Assembly: GCA_013433145.1 (NCBI GenBank)
Contig: CM024182.1
Location: 1,590,001 to 1,654,000 of the forward strand
Source: Ascaris suum
Lineage: Eukaryota; Nematoda; Chromadorea; Rhabditida; Ascarididae
Reading direction: 5' to 3'
DNA: 64,000 bases
Numbering within the stretch: position 1 is the stretch's first letter; each line of letters opens with the position of its first letter. Below, one piece after another: positions 18,818 to 30,800 of this stretch. A model generated the notes under the pieces. It did not search any database. It had not been told where the DNA came from and saw only the letters and a program-made list of their open reading frames with translations. The position numbers were made by a program, and so were the translations under genes.

Positions 18818-21800
18818 ATGGCCGATAGAATAGTCGTTCCAGTTGATCCATTATCGCAAAAACCAATCGAGCTATGGAGAAAATATTTAAGGCAAGGACG
18901 AGTTTGTGAGCCAGCAAAAACTCTCAGGTTTGTTAATTGATTCCTGATAATATGCATATATTGATTTAATAATAATAGTAACAATGATTAATATTATTTT
19001 ATTGATCAATGAAAACAGTGTCCACATTAAGATTCCAAACGTATGATATTTGAAGTTTCTTTTTTTCTCAAAAAAAACAAATAAATAAATAAACAAAACC
19101 AACGATCGGGTGCTCATAGTAGCCATGCACTTTAAACCTTAATTTCACTAAGACTTTTCCGACCGTTGTGAAGCGTTGATTAGTCGATCTCTGATCAAGT
19201 TGGATAATTACCGTAGATGCCGTATTATGTTGGATGAAATCTGTTAAGGAGCATGCAATTCTTTGCGTCAAAATGCTCTTCCCAACAAACTCATTTTCTA
19301 TCATAGAACTTAAAAATATGGATTTTTTTGCAAGTATGGAATGCGCTATGTGTTCTTATTGTATCATTCGATTGAAGAATAATGCATTCCTCATTCGTAT
19401 AATAATATGAAGCTTCGCAAAGAATATTCCATTTTATTTTCATTATATTTCTATATTTTAATTCATCACTTTTTATAAATATCATTGAAAAGAAAATTCC
19501 TAGAAAAAGAAAAAAAAATTTTTTTTTCTTTCAGGCTGAATGCACCGATCAATGAGCATAAAGTTCGATTTGTATGCATATCGGATACTCATGAGAAACT
19601 CGAAGAGATTCTCCCAATTATTCCAGATGGTGATGTGCTCATTCATGCGGGCGATTTTACCAACTATGGTGATGTGGGTGAAGTGATTAAATTCAATGCG
19701 GAAATTGGTTTGTTTTTCATCGATTCAAATGGTTTTTCGCCTCTTTTAAATCAGCTTATTTCCCATAATCCTTTCCTCTTTTCCATGAATATCGTAAATT
19801 AGGCATTCAGACAATGGTGTTCATCGTCGATGATGGAAGAGAATGCATAGTTATATATGGAAAATCTGCTTGAACTTCGGGAAAATAGATGTCGTCCGCC
19901 TTACGTTCGCTTTCTCGGTGTGCTGTCTCTCGTACAGCACCTTAAAGTTGACGTCAGCAAAATAAGATATAAACAGAAATATGATTGTTGTTCACAACTA
20001 TCGTTGTATTTTAATTTGTGATGGTAAATAATTCGAGAACATATCTCAATTCAAATGCCTACATCAAAGTTCAGTACCTCAAAAATGATCTGTTGCTATT
20101 TTATATTTTTGACTTTTAACTGTTGTTGTATTAATCACTCACCTGTTTCAGGTAAATTGCCTCACAAATATAAGATCGTTGTGGCAGGAAATCATGAAAT
20201 CGGTTTCGAAGATGGGGAGGAGATGAATGAGAGGCAACTTGCTGGTTTAAATATGCTTGGCATTAATAAAGCCTACGATATGCTCAGCAATTGTATCTAT
20301 CTATGTGATAGACAAATTGAGGTACAATGCTGAGCTTGACATATTTTTTAGTTCATTTTAAATTGGTTAGTTAATTAAATGAGCACCAAGGATCCTTTTA
20401 TTAAAATTCACTTCTGGACGATGTATACTGTGTTGGTATATATATATTTGTTTAATACACACCACTCTTCTCTCTCCTCCCCCCCTTCCCCCCCCCCCCC
20501 CCCCCAGCCTCCCCATTAGATTGGCAAGTTGATTCGACTTTAACTGTGCTCGCAATTTCTCAGCACTTCGTCCAGCTTTAAGATGCCTTAGTGCTCTGTG
20601 CAGTGCTGTTGCACTTGTTTCATCGATCCCATTTTTAACCCTTATTCGGGAATGTCGAGATATGCTGATATAAATCGAAGCTCTCCGATACAGATCTGCT
20701 GATTTTCGCATTATATGATCACAAATGTAAAAAATCCGTTGATTGCAGCTTTTTGGATTGAAGATCTATGGTGCCCCATGGCACACAATGCCTGGATACT
20801 CGTTCTATCGTTCTCGTGGACAATCTATTATGAGTAAATGGAATCTAATTCCTTCAAAAATCGATGTTCTCATTACACATTCTCCACCTCTCGGTGAGTA
20901 TTTAAGTTAAAACCTTTGTTATGTCAACAAATCGAAGCAATTTAATTGCCTTCAATTTTAGATAGGTATTTCTGAATTTTTAAATCACCAGTGAACTATG
21001 TGTTTCGATGAGCTTCGTAAAATTTAACGATTCAGCAAACTTCAAACGATTCATATAATGATTTTTTCAAAACTATTCAATTTCGTTTTTGGAAGCTCTT
21101 ATCTTCTCCCCTCCCCTCCCCTCTCCCTTTTTCTAAGAGTATCAGGCGCTTAAATTTACCAGCTTGTATGTGTCGCCTATTACTTAATAATTTTATGGTA
21201 GCATTTCGAAATGGTCTTCGTTTTATCAGCCTCTCTCAGCAGTCAACGAAATATAAATCAGAGTTCACATAAGTGAGCAACATACTTGCAAAATTGTGCT
21301 TTCGATTACATTCGCACATACCTCTTTAAACCAGAATAAATCACTGATGATAATCCATATGCAACAAATTTGTGCTTAATTACTAACTCGGAGGCATACG
21401 AGCTGGTCTCGCAATTGATTGCGGCTTTGGCCACAGCATCTGACCACAGCTCTGGTCAGCGCAATTGACCACAACTGTGACCACCGCATTCGAATGCATC
21501 GTTACGTTCCCGTTTAGGGTAGATTAAAATGAATGACGGAAACTGATGAAAATTGGACTTTTTTAAAGCAAAAGAATCATGAAAACAACGTAGAACACCG
21601 AGAAACTTTTATATTGATGTAGTGAAAGGCAAGACCCACTCGCAGTTAAATCTTTTGGATGATTCTGCAATTTTGTGTGAGGAGTCTTTCGAGGGGCACC
21701 GAAGGACGGAGCAGACAAAATGAGCGGAGAGGAGGTTTGCATGCAAATTTAAAAAAATTTTTTTTGACATAACAAGTTAATGGTCTCCATTTTGTCTTAA

Positions 21801-22152
21801 AATTTTACTGTGGTCAGTTACATTAAATAAGGCTAGTGGTCACTTAATTTCAGCCTTAGCTGTGTTCTTGATACAAATATTCAATCATTTAATTTCAGGT
21901 CATGGTGATTTTAATAGTTGGAACAAATGTGATGGTCTTTTGGCCGGATGTGCAGATTTATTGAATACAGTTGAGATGCGTGTTAAACCGAAATATCATG
22001 TCTTTGGACATATCCATCAAATGCATGGTGCAACAACTAATGGTGTAACCACATTTATTAACGCATCAATTTGTGATCACAAATTACGAACTGAATATGA
22101 TCCGATTATTTTTGATATTCCACTACCATCTGGGCATACTAAAAACGAGTAA
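18818..22152 (+). CDS. Metallophosphoesterase, MPPED1/MPPED2 family
   Basis: Five exons join without frame error: 18818-18927, 19535-19707, 20152-20321, 20749-20893, 21899-22152, giving 283 residues (human MPPED2 has 294). The family hydrolyses phosphodiesters such as cyclic nucleotides with a two-metal centre and is cytosolic. Seen motifs, in order: SDTH (Asp54, His56), HAGDF (Asp77), AGNHE (Asn108, His109), THSPPLG (His195) and FGHIH (His237, His239). The family landmarks YKIV.AGNHE, YGAPW and the final TTFINAS block are present. There is no signal peptide or membrane segment. Human MPPED2 has Gly at the position of His237; here the canonical His is kept, as in MPPED1, so full activity is expected. 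The start is the first ATG of a frame leading straight into exon 1. The gene looks intact. Confidence 0.96.
20478..20505. repeat. Poly-C tract in intron 3 of the MPPED-like gene
   Basis: A C-rich run, mostly pure C, sits in the intron between 20321 and 20749 on the coding strand. It creates a spurious minus-strand Gly-rich frame (20367-20711). Confidence 0.95.
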
Positions 22153-23965
22153 TGAAGCTTTACGTTTTTCGTTTATGCATATCGACTCACTCTTCGTGTA
22201 AAATATACGCTTTTAACTGCCATTAATATGTTGAACAATATCATCGATTAATTTTTTTTTTTTTTTGCTTGTTTTTAATTCGATTTTAATCGTTTAGTCA
22301 TTTAGGGAAGCAAAGAAAGTGGAAGGGGAAATTCCATAAATATTTTCGAGAAGAAATTAAGAGATGAATTCATCGAAAAGATTTGAACTAAATTTTCAAT
22401 TGTTTATAAAATCTTCTGCTAAGTAAACTTCATGAGATGATAATAACTTTTTTTTTGGGAGACTTCTCAACGTTTTTTTTTCTTTCCTTCAGCGAAATTC
22501 ATTCGAGCGCTTTTATTCAGCATCAGAAACACAAAATTTTTCTTAGTTGTATGAATTTTCCACGTTGAAATCGTCTTAATAACTTCCACTTACTTTGCTT
22601 CAATTTCTAGTCGGTAGTTAACCATTCAAATGAAACCTGCCGATTTAACTGCAAAAAAAAAAAAAGAAAAGAAAAAAGAAAAAACAACTGAGCGGTCCAA
22701 TTACATTTAAAAGAAAGAACTGATAATTCCTCTTATCCTGTAAGTAATCACTTTATGAATCCATTTAGTGGGGTAGTAATAAACGGTCATCGATTGCAAA
22801 TCGATTCTATTGCAAAGAAATTTGATTTTGCAATATTTTAAAGCGTGCAACAATTTTTATTGTTTGCAATTGTCCAATACGAAAGCGATTGAGTGAACGA
22901 TATGCAATTTTCGCAATTGTTTTAATTTGTTTCGTGCTTTCGTGTTGCGCACTTCTAATCTTTATATTTCATAGAATTTTTGTCTTTGAATTTGCCATCA
23001 GTATTAAATGAAATAAATTACGATATCATCATATTTTGCAATACAATCATCTTACATTACTCTCAAGTTGAATGGATTCAAAGAATCAGCAAAAACGTTG
23101 CAAAAATGCAAAATCGCCGAGATGATAATATCATCAGAAATAATAAATTTCGTGTAATTTAACGGAATGCACATTCAATGAAAACTATAGTAGGTTGTAA
23201 GGTGATTGCAATTTTTGCAAATTGATTCTGAGTGCAATCTTTGAATTTTCACAATCTCTTTATGTTCTTCAAAAAAAAAAAAAACATCATTGCAATCAAA
23301 AATGTCTATTTATTTTGCATTCATAGGAAAAATTCGACTTCGATAGAATTAACGCCTTCTAAATGGGACAACGTTTTCAATTACATAGTACTAAACGATT
23401 GCCCATTTATGCATTAAAGATTTTGGCTGTTTAAAAGACTTGAGGGCGCCGTTATTTAGAAAGGAATTAGGGTCGTCCTTATCCCTACCGTTTCGCACCT
23501 GAAAACACCGAAACTCCGAAGAATTGCACCAATTCGAATACCCCTCATCAATTCAAATTCATCGATTTTCCCCAATTATAATATTCGTTATTGAGATGTC
23601 TCTTATAATTTATATTTCAATCATCGTATGCAGCTATATATTGAAATAATGGAAAAAAAAATATTATTTTGATTCTTTTTTTTTTCGTCGAATTCATTAA
23701 AAAATTCTTCAAGAAATTTTTATTTTTTTTAATGAAAATCTAAATTTAAAAAAAAAATCTGATTTTTAAATATTTCTTTCAGCAAATAAAATTCTCTCTC
23801 ATTTATGAAACGTACAGATTCAAAACGCAATTGTATTGAATTATAATAATTTCGCAAATATTTTAAAGCTTTAATTAATCAATTATATCATGCGACATTG
23901 TTTGGTGGGCAATAATCGCAACGGCATTTCGGCATTTCTTCGCTCACCTTATCAACTATATACTA
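22153..23965. other. Gene-free stretch downstream of the MPPED-like gene
   Basis: I see no exon. It holds poly-T/poly-A runs and a TTGCAAT-rich patch at about 22795-22930. No canonical AATAAA was found near the MPPED-like stop codon, so the 3' end is undefined. Confidence 0.5.
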
Positions 23966-24040
23966 GTTTGGCCGATCCCGCCGCCTCAGCGGACCTGTTC
24001 CACCTGGCCGAAATGGGTGTCCATTTGGTCCCTCCGAAGA
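23966..24040 (-). pseudogene. Isolated collagen-like Gly-X-Y fragment
   Basis: Read on the minus strand, this short, locally GC-rich patch gives GPNGHPFRPGGTGP followed by an Arg-rich tail and a stop. The glycine spacing is mostly three, as in collagen, with one slip. It lies 1.3 kb beyond the larger collagen-like remnant on the same strand, so it may be the far end of the same dead gene. It could also be a chance GC patch. Confidence 0.4.
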
Positions 24041-25319
24041 AAACACTTCCCTGATATTATCTCACACTCTTCTATCCCCTCCTCACCTTCTTTATGTCTT
24101 CATTCCCCCTATTCGTCAATTTGGCGCTGAAATTAGAAAAAAAATAGAAAGCCATCCGATTACAAATCTACTTTCTATTAAAAACATGTTCTAGGCAAAA
24201 TGTGACGGAAAACTTGTAATTCTGGTGGGCTTGTCTAGGTTGCCTATGCCATGCCTCCACTTATCCAAATAAGCATTTTCCAACAACTGTAAATATTAAA
24301 CGCGACGAAGCAATTGGATTAATGAAAACGACGTTTAGCTTTCCTTAGCTTAACATTGATATGCAAATCATTTTGTTCAAGAGGATTTTACCCAAGGAGA
24401 TGCGTGCTGTCCGAATTCAGCTAGGAAGTGCAGGCTTACTCCATGTTGGCAACAGAGAGTGCGAAGTCAGGTAGAAAGTTTTAATACGAGCTGACAGAGG
24501 TGTAGAGGAGGAAAGGAAATTGCCGGGAATATTACCAACTGCATCACCAAAATCACTTATCTTCAGTAACATTTTTGTGAAGCTACCCTTACTGATAAGA
24601 GAGCACGAAATCCTCATTAGACAGGTATGAGTAAGTGAAAAGGTAAACGCTCGTTTGAATTTAGGATATTAAAAAAAAAATATCGCTTTCTGCGAAAATA
24701 CAATAAACTGCACACCTGATATACTCAACATACTGCTACAGAAATTGACAATCTTTTTTCATTTTATGCGTTGAAAGCGCTTGCCTAATAAATCTCCGGT
24801 TCATCGGAAACTTCACGAGGCTCAAGTTTATGAAAATTTCAACGATGAACCCGAACTCTTTCTATATTTTCATGGACGCTAATAAAATATACGAGCATGA
24901 GAATATAGCCTAAAAATTAGCGAGCACTTTGAGGATTACAGTTATATGAGTGGAATTCCATTGATAGGCCCTGTCATATATCAAAAAAGCTCGACACTCT
25001 TCTTTTGTCACTGCCTTCATAAATCAGTCTCTATAGCGGAAAAAGTCCATAAAAATGTTTGCAGGACGCTTAAGCTATTTTGATGCTTACATCATTCGGG
25101 AATTGAACCTTAAGCAATTTAATTTTTGCGACATCTAAACGGAATAAATCGCATTACTGCTTAGCGGATATACCACACATACTGCTACAAACTTTTGAAA
25201 TCATATCAATCATGGCAACCCGAAGATAGTGGATCTATTCTTTTCAGTTGATCCTCTCTTTCAATATGATAAGGTAAAAACTCATGTAGTCCACGAGCTC
25301 CTGTGAATTTTATATTGCG

Positions 25320-25740
25320 TGAATCCTAACCAGACCAGGACATCCTACCAGTCTTCGACTCTGGTGACCTGGTTGCCTTGGTGGCTCTTTCGGCCCTCTT
25401 GGCTTTCCTGTCATTCCGGATGGACCCATTAGCAGTCCTTTCGGCTTGAAATTCCCGGCGCAATGTTTATATCCGGCAATTCTTTGTCAACGGGGGAGAG
25501 GGGGGGAGCAAGGCTGTCCATGCGATCCGATCGGGCCTTGAAGACCATTCAGGTGTACCGCAGAGCAGTGGTCCGGATAGCGTTTGTGGGTTAACGAGGT
25601 GAGCTGGTGCCCCTAATCCAACCATTGACGCTGTCTGTAGCGTCGGATCCTCGGGTGCACTTGGTCCCGAAGGGCAATGTTGGCACGTGCAACAACTGAA
25701 CGACGATTCCTCTGGTATCTGTCGATGTAAAATCGAATAT
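25320..25740 (-). pseudogene. Decayed cuticle-collagen-like gene
   Basis: On the minus strand an exon-like segment starts after a CAG at 25741 and encodes a cysteine cluster (SFSCCTCQHCPSGPSAPE), the arrangement that opens the Gly-X-Y region of nematode cuticle collagens. After it the triplet pattern survives only in pieces in different frames: NGLQGPIGSHGQPCS near 25505-25550, then KGLLMGPSGMTGKPRGPKEP near 25385-25445. In between lie stop codons and a poly-G/C slip. At least two frameshifts are needed to follow the repeat, so I call it a pseudogene. A GTGAGT donor at 25794-25799 may end a preceding exon (25800-26025, minus), but no N-terminal collagen domain was recognised there. A highly diverged but functional short collagen is less likely. 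Confidence 0.6.
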
Positions 25741-26152
25741 CTGCACTCATAGCAACAATGCGAGGTTTGTGAAAATTAGGTCGGTGAAGAGCACTCACTT
25801 GCATTTCTGAGATTTCTTTGCAGATATAATGCGCATTTGTCTGAAAACTTTTGCAAATTTAGCAGCATGAAAGAGAAGAAAGATATGAGGATCTATGAGT
25901 ACATGCAGAAAGATATGAAGCGTAAGCACCTGAAGGAAGTTGTGAGCGTTTAGAGAATTTTTAGCATTCAAGGAAAACAATTCCAACATTCCACAAGATT
26001 TTCTCGCCATTTCGGTTTGCCTCATTCACGTGATTCCTTTACATTCAGCATAGTTGTGATATAATGAAGAAAGCATTTCCTTCTCACCGTGGAAACCCGA
26101 GAATTCAATTCCTTCCAACTATTCAGACCAATAACGAGAGTGACTTATCCCT

Positions 26153-26179
26153 CCCCCCCCCCCCCCCCCCCCCCCCCCC
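26153..26179. repeat. Poly-C tract, 27 bp
   Basis: An uninterrupted run of C. It is likely to be length-variable and error-prone in assembly. Confidence 0.97.
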
Positions 26180-26383
26180 TCCCATAGGACTTCTTCAAAC
26201 GCGCTAATACTCGGATGAACAGCGTTTCGTAAATAAACTACTTGTTTTTTTCCGCACATTCCCGCAATGAAACTACTTTTTGATAAGAAACTAAGGGATA
26301 AAAAAATCTTTAAATTTCAAACGACATTACTAATTTTTACATGACCTTGACGATACCCTATCAGGTCAGATCATTTACTTCAG

Positions 26384-27287
26384 ATTATTTGGCAATAGTT
26401 GCATTAGATCGGTTGGTGATCAATACAGACGCACTTCCAATTGGCGATATCGTTGAGGAATTGAGAAAGTGGAAAATAACTAAAATTACTGAAAGAATGT
26501 GAGAAATGCAATGATAATTTCGCCATAATATGCAAATTTGTATGTGGTGAAGTTTGTATGAAATGTATGTGGTGAAAAAAAAAACATTAAAGATCACATT
26601 TTCTCCCAGAATCTTTCGGCAGTTTTAAATCTCGATGAAAAGAACTCGTTTTTTTTTTTTTTAAATAAGACCGACAAGTAGGTAAAATAATTTTGATTTG
26701 CAATATTAAAGCGCCTTTAATTGTTAATGTCTAATATTAGGCGGTGATGAATCATAAGGAAATTAGCGATATTACCTGTAATTATATACCTATAATATAG
26801 ATTACTCTATTGCACTAAGAAGCCTTTCTGGCTTTGGAATTTTTCTCTTTAAACTATCGAATACAATCGGTTATGAAGACATATATGCACACAACATAAA
26901 ATCTCTCTAAAGTGTTTTTGCAGAGAATTTTTTTTGCTCACTTTCGCAAATATAAAAAATAATTCAATCCCTCAATCCAAAAATAATCAAAAAATATATA
27001 GGATTAACAATATTATAGAAATGAAAATGGAAGTCATAGGAAAAAAAAAAGCACAAATTCTTTCCAAATTTACAATTTTAGCGAAGTTCATTATGTAAAT
27101 GAGTAGAAATTCTGATAAGTCGCAATGAGTTGATATATTTTGCAATCATAGACGAATTATTTTATGCCTTTTTAGCGGTATCAGGTGGTTGAATGCAGCA
27201 ATATTTTATTGGATAGTATATCATTTATGCCATTCATTAATAATTTCGTCGTTCTATTATTTATCTTTATCGGTGGTAAAATTCAAG
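26384..27287 (+). CDS. Two exons of an unidentified membrane protein (partial)
   Basis: Exon 26384-26498 (acceptor CAG, donor GTGAGA) encodes a segment starting YLAIVALDRLVINTDALPIG and ending KITKITER. It joins in phase 2 to exon 27176-27287 (acceptor TTTTTAG, donor GTTTGA), read as GIRWLNAAIFYWIVYHLCHS and a further hydrophobic stretch ending VVKFK. The second exon is one or two membrane spans. The first motif resembles the end of a GPCR third helix (ALDR), but the following loop would be too long and nothing else supports that. No start or stop was found. These may be 5' exons of the gene at 27886-33826, although a direct join does not keep phase, so at least one exon would be missing. Confidence 0.4.
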
Positions 27288-27885
27288 GTTTGATTCCTCA
27301 AATATTTGAAATATTTCTATCATTAATTACGATATTAATAATGTGTTACTTAGTTTCGAAAATAAATTAACGCCATCATAATCAATCCAGAATATCTATA
27401 TTTTGGGTACGATGTTTTCAATATATATGACGCCTATGACATCATAATTATGGTTAATTTAACACACATGAGGAGTAGAATAATTAGTGAATAAGTTTTG
27501 AATATTCCAACTCATAACATTCAATATCACAATCGATAGTAGAGGAAACATCTTATTAAACAATGCGGTAGTGTGAATAGCTAACTCTGAATATATTCTA
27601 ATATTTCGTTTGAAGTTTGCCAAATTTTCTCAATCATATTGTATATGTTTAACCGCATTGAAATACACTATTCCACATTTATCTCAGCATTTTCTATGAC
27701 TCTTTTTTTTTTCAAATTTGCCTTACTATATAGATAAATAAATAAAAGTTACATTTTTTTTGTATTATGTTTACAATTAAGTTTCTGAATATAATTACTA
27801 ATAAGGAAAATAATGTTAGAAAATATTACGTATATTTGAGTGTATTTTCTAAGATTTCATCCAAAAATATTTCTATTTCTTCTAG

Positions 27886-30800
27886 TGAAATATCATCAAA
27901 AAAAAGAAGAAAATTCTTCAGGCAGTGAAAGTCCATATTTGGATGAAAATGGAAGAAATAAACCACAAGAGCTAAAAGGAATTTCCTCATTAACAACGCA
28001 AATTTCTTTAACCGAACAGCAAGAAAGGTTGATTTGATCGATGTGGCTCTGTGATCGATTGTAGTAAAATTGAAAGTTCAACCCATTCTGAAAATTCCAA
28101 GCAGTTAGCATTACTACTTTACAACGTGAATAGTCATATAAATTACATTTATGTAATAATAAAGTAGTCAAAAAATAAATAAATAAATAGCATTTAAAAA
28201 TAATAAAATTAAAAAAAAAGTGGTGAATAAAGATGAGGGGATTTTCAAAATTTTCTTTTTGCTTTAAATGCTCTTTAATTTTTAACAAACATATGTTTGT
28301 ATATGAAATTGCAGTTGAAGGTACGTAATTAGAGCATCAATAAAATAATAGACAATAAGCATCTATCAAATTCTCTTTACATTTTTCAGAGAAAAATCTT
28401 TGCAAAAAAATTTAGAGAATCTCCATATAACAACTATTGATATATTAGAGAAAAACAGCAATCTAGCTAGTAAATTTATGCGGCGGCTCTCTTCATCCTT
28501 TAGAAATTTTCTTATAATTCCTTATAATTCTTATAATTCATCCGTTTAGATTTTTTTTTTGTAAGTAATGCACTGAAATTCCATAAAATAAATTCCTTTT
28601 TTTTTGTAAGAGCATTACCACTTAATGAAAAAATTTCATTCGCTTAGAAATTTATTTATTTTTTTCTTAAATGAGATTTCATTGCGTTTTATAATGCCAT
28701 TATTTCAGCAAAGATATTCAACAAACTATTCGAAATTCATATATAATTAGCGGAATTCTTGGTGGATTGATTATATTAATGATTATTATCGTTATAATAT
28801 TATGGTGTATATGTGCAAATGGATGGCAATCTATATGTAATTTATTCGCATCAACGCCAACTTCTACATCAATAAAAGTTGGCCATTTCACTTTTGCTCT
28901 TATTGTTGATTGACTAGGAAAATGTGAGTGATGATCTGCGTAAATAGAATAATACGAATCTAGTTCAACAATAAGGCAGCCGTTGACAACAATGACGATC
29001 GCTGTGCTGCGTCATCTCGTCTCGCATACAATATCGTTGTGGTTTGTGCATTCCATTGGCTTTATGCAAGGGGTCATTTTTGTTGTCCTGTCCACCATCA
29101 CATAACACATCAAGGGGTAATTACTCAAGTCGTCATCACTCTATGATATCTCAAGTGGTCATCCATCATCTTATGTCGGCAGTTGTCCACTACAGCCACA
29201 GTAAATAAACGCTAAAGAATTCAAAGATAACGTACTATCTTAATTGCAATTTTGTGTCATCCACTCATTCGACCAAATTTTGGCTCAAAGAAAAGATACT
29301 GTGATAAAGTACTCCGTCATTGCGAATTATTACTTAGATCAACCTATAAAAAAGTGGTCAATATAAATATATAGCCAACTTTATTTATTCTTATATTTGA
29401 AATATAGTTCGCAAAAAATAATCCAATCGACGAAACCAAAATAATCCAATAATCCAATTGATCATCGCGACAATAATTCGACTCCATCTCTCTTTATTTC
29501 AGCAATCGAAGGATCAGTTGCCACCACGTAAATCAATAAAAGTTGGTGATTTTTGATTTAAAAGACTCAAATAGAAGAAATTAAAATCTTTAATTCATAG
29601 AATAAACTGCTTTCTTTATAAATTGCTATATATAAATAGCCAATTTTATTTATATCTTATATTTGGAATATATTTCCCAAAAATTAATCCAATCGATCAA
29701 ATCAAAATAATCCAATAATCCAATTGATCATCGCGACAATAATTCGGCTCCATTTCTCTTTATTTGAGGAATCGAAGGATCAGTTGCCACCAAATCAGTT
29801 GCCACCACCTAAATCAATAAAAGTTGGTGATTTTTGATTCAAAAAATTCAAGTAGAAGAAATGAAAATCTTTAATTCCTAGAATAAAGTGATGAAAATTT
29901 CACTCGATGGATTATTTCTCTTTCTCTTTCTCTCTTTTTCTCTCTCTCTCTCTCCTGCTTTCTATTTGTGCAAAAGTCTTTTAGTGAGTAAACAATTCTT
30001 CATGCTAAAAATTGCAACTTTCTTTCTTCGTGGATTGGGGCAATTCGCTGCGAGGTGCATCCTCACGAGTATCTTTTTCTTCCGAATTTATGACAGCAAT
30101 CTTGATCATTCTCGAGTACGGCGATTGCATAAAGAAATGCTCAGGCCATTCTTCAACTTCGTCGAAGTTCTAATAAATTTATAATGAAGCTTGAGCGGCT
30201 GATAGAACTAACTCTCATCGCATCTTGAAAGGTGAAAATTTTTTATGCTATGAAATAAATTTTTAAAAAAAGCTGGCAATAAATGCGAAAGCGTTACGAA
30301 GACAACGATTGCGGAATAGCGCATTGTTACTTCTGGGTCATCCTTTACATATATTTATACAGTTAACTCGTATCGAATGTTCTTTTTTTTTCTTCGGCGA
30401 ATTATTCAAAATTCTTCAACGCAGATATATATTCGACGAAGTGTAACTCCTCACCAAGAATTTGTTATCTTCTAATTTTTCAGGCGCTTCCAGAGCGAGA
30501 AACACCGCCGAAAGTGGAAATTCCAAAAGCTCCACCATCGGTTATTTAGTTTCCTTTTTTTTAGTCAAAAAAACTCCGTCAGAAAATTGGAAAAAAAAAC
30601 AGCTAAAATACCATCACCTTCTGCTGGACATTTTACCACTCTATCACATCAATCTCCGATCGCCGAGCATTGAAACTTCTCAAACCTCACTGAAGAGTTT
30701 AACTTTTTAGCCGTATCGATGAAATACAACTGTGAAGAGATTTCTTCACGTCTACGGTGCCGAAGTATCGCAGGATTACTTGCCATATCCCAGAGTGTTG

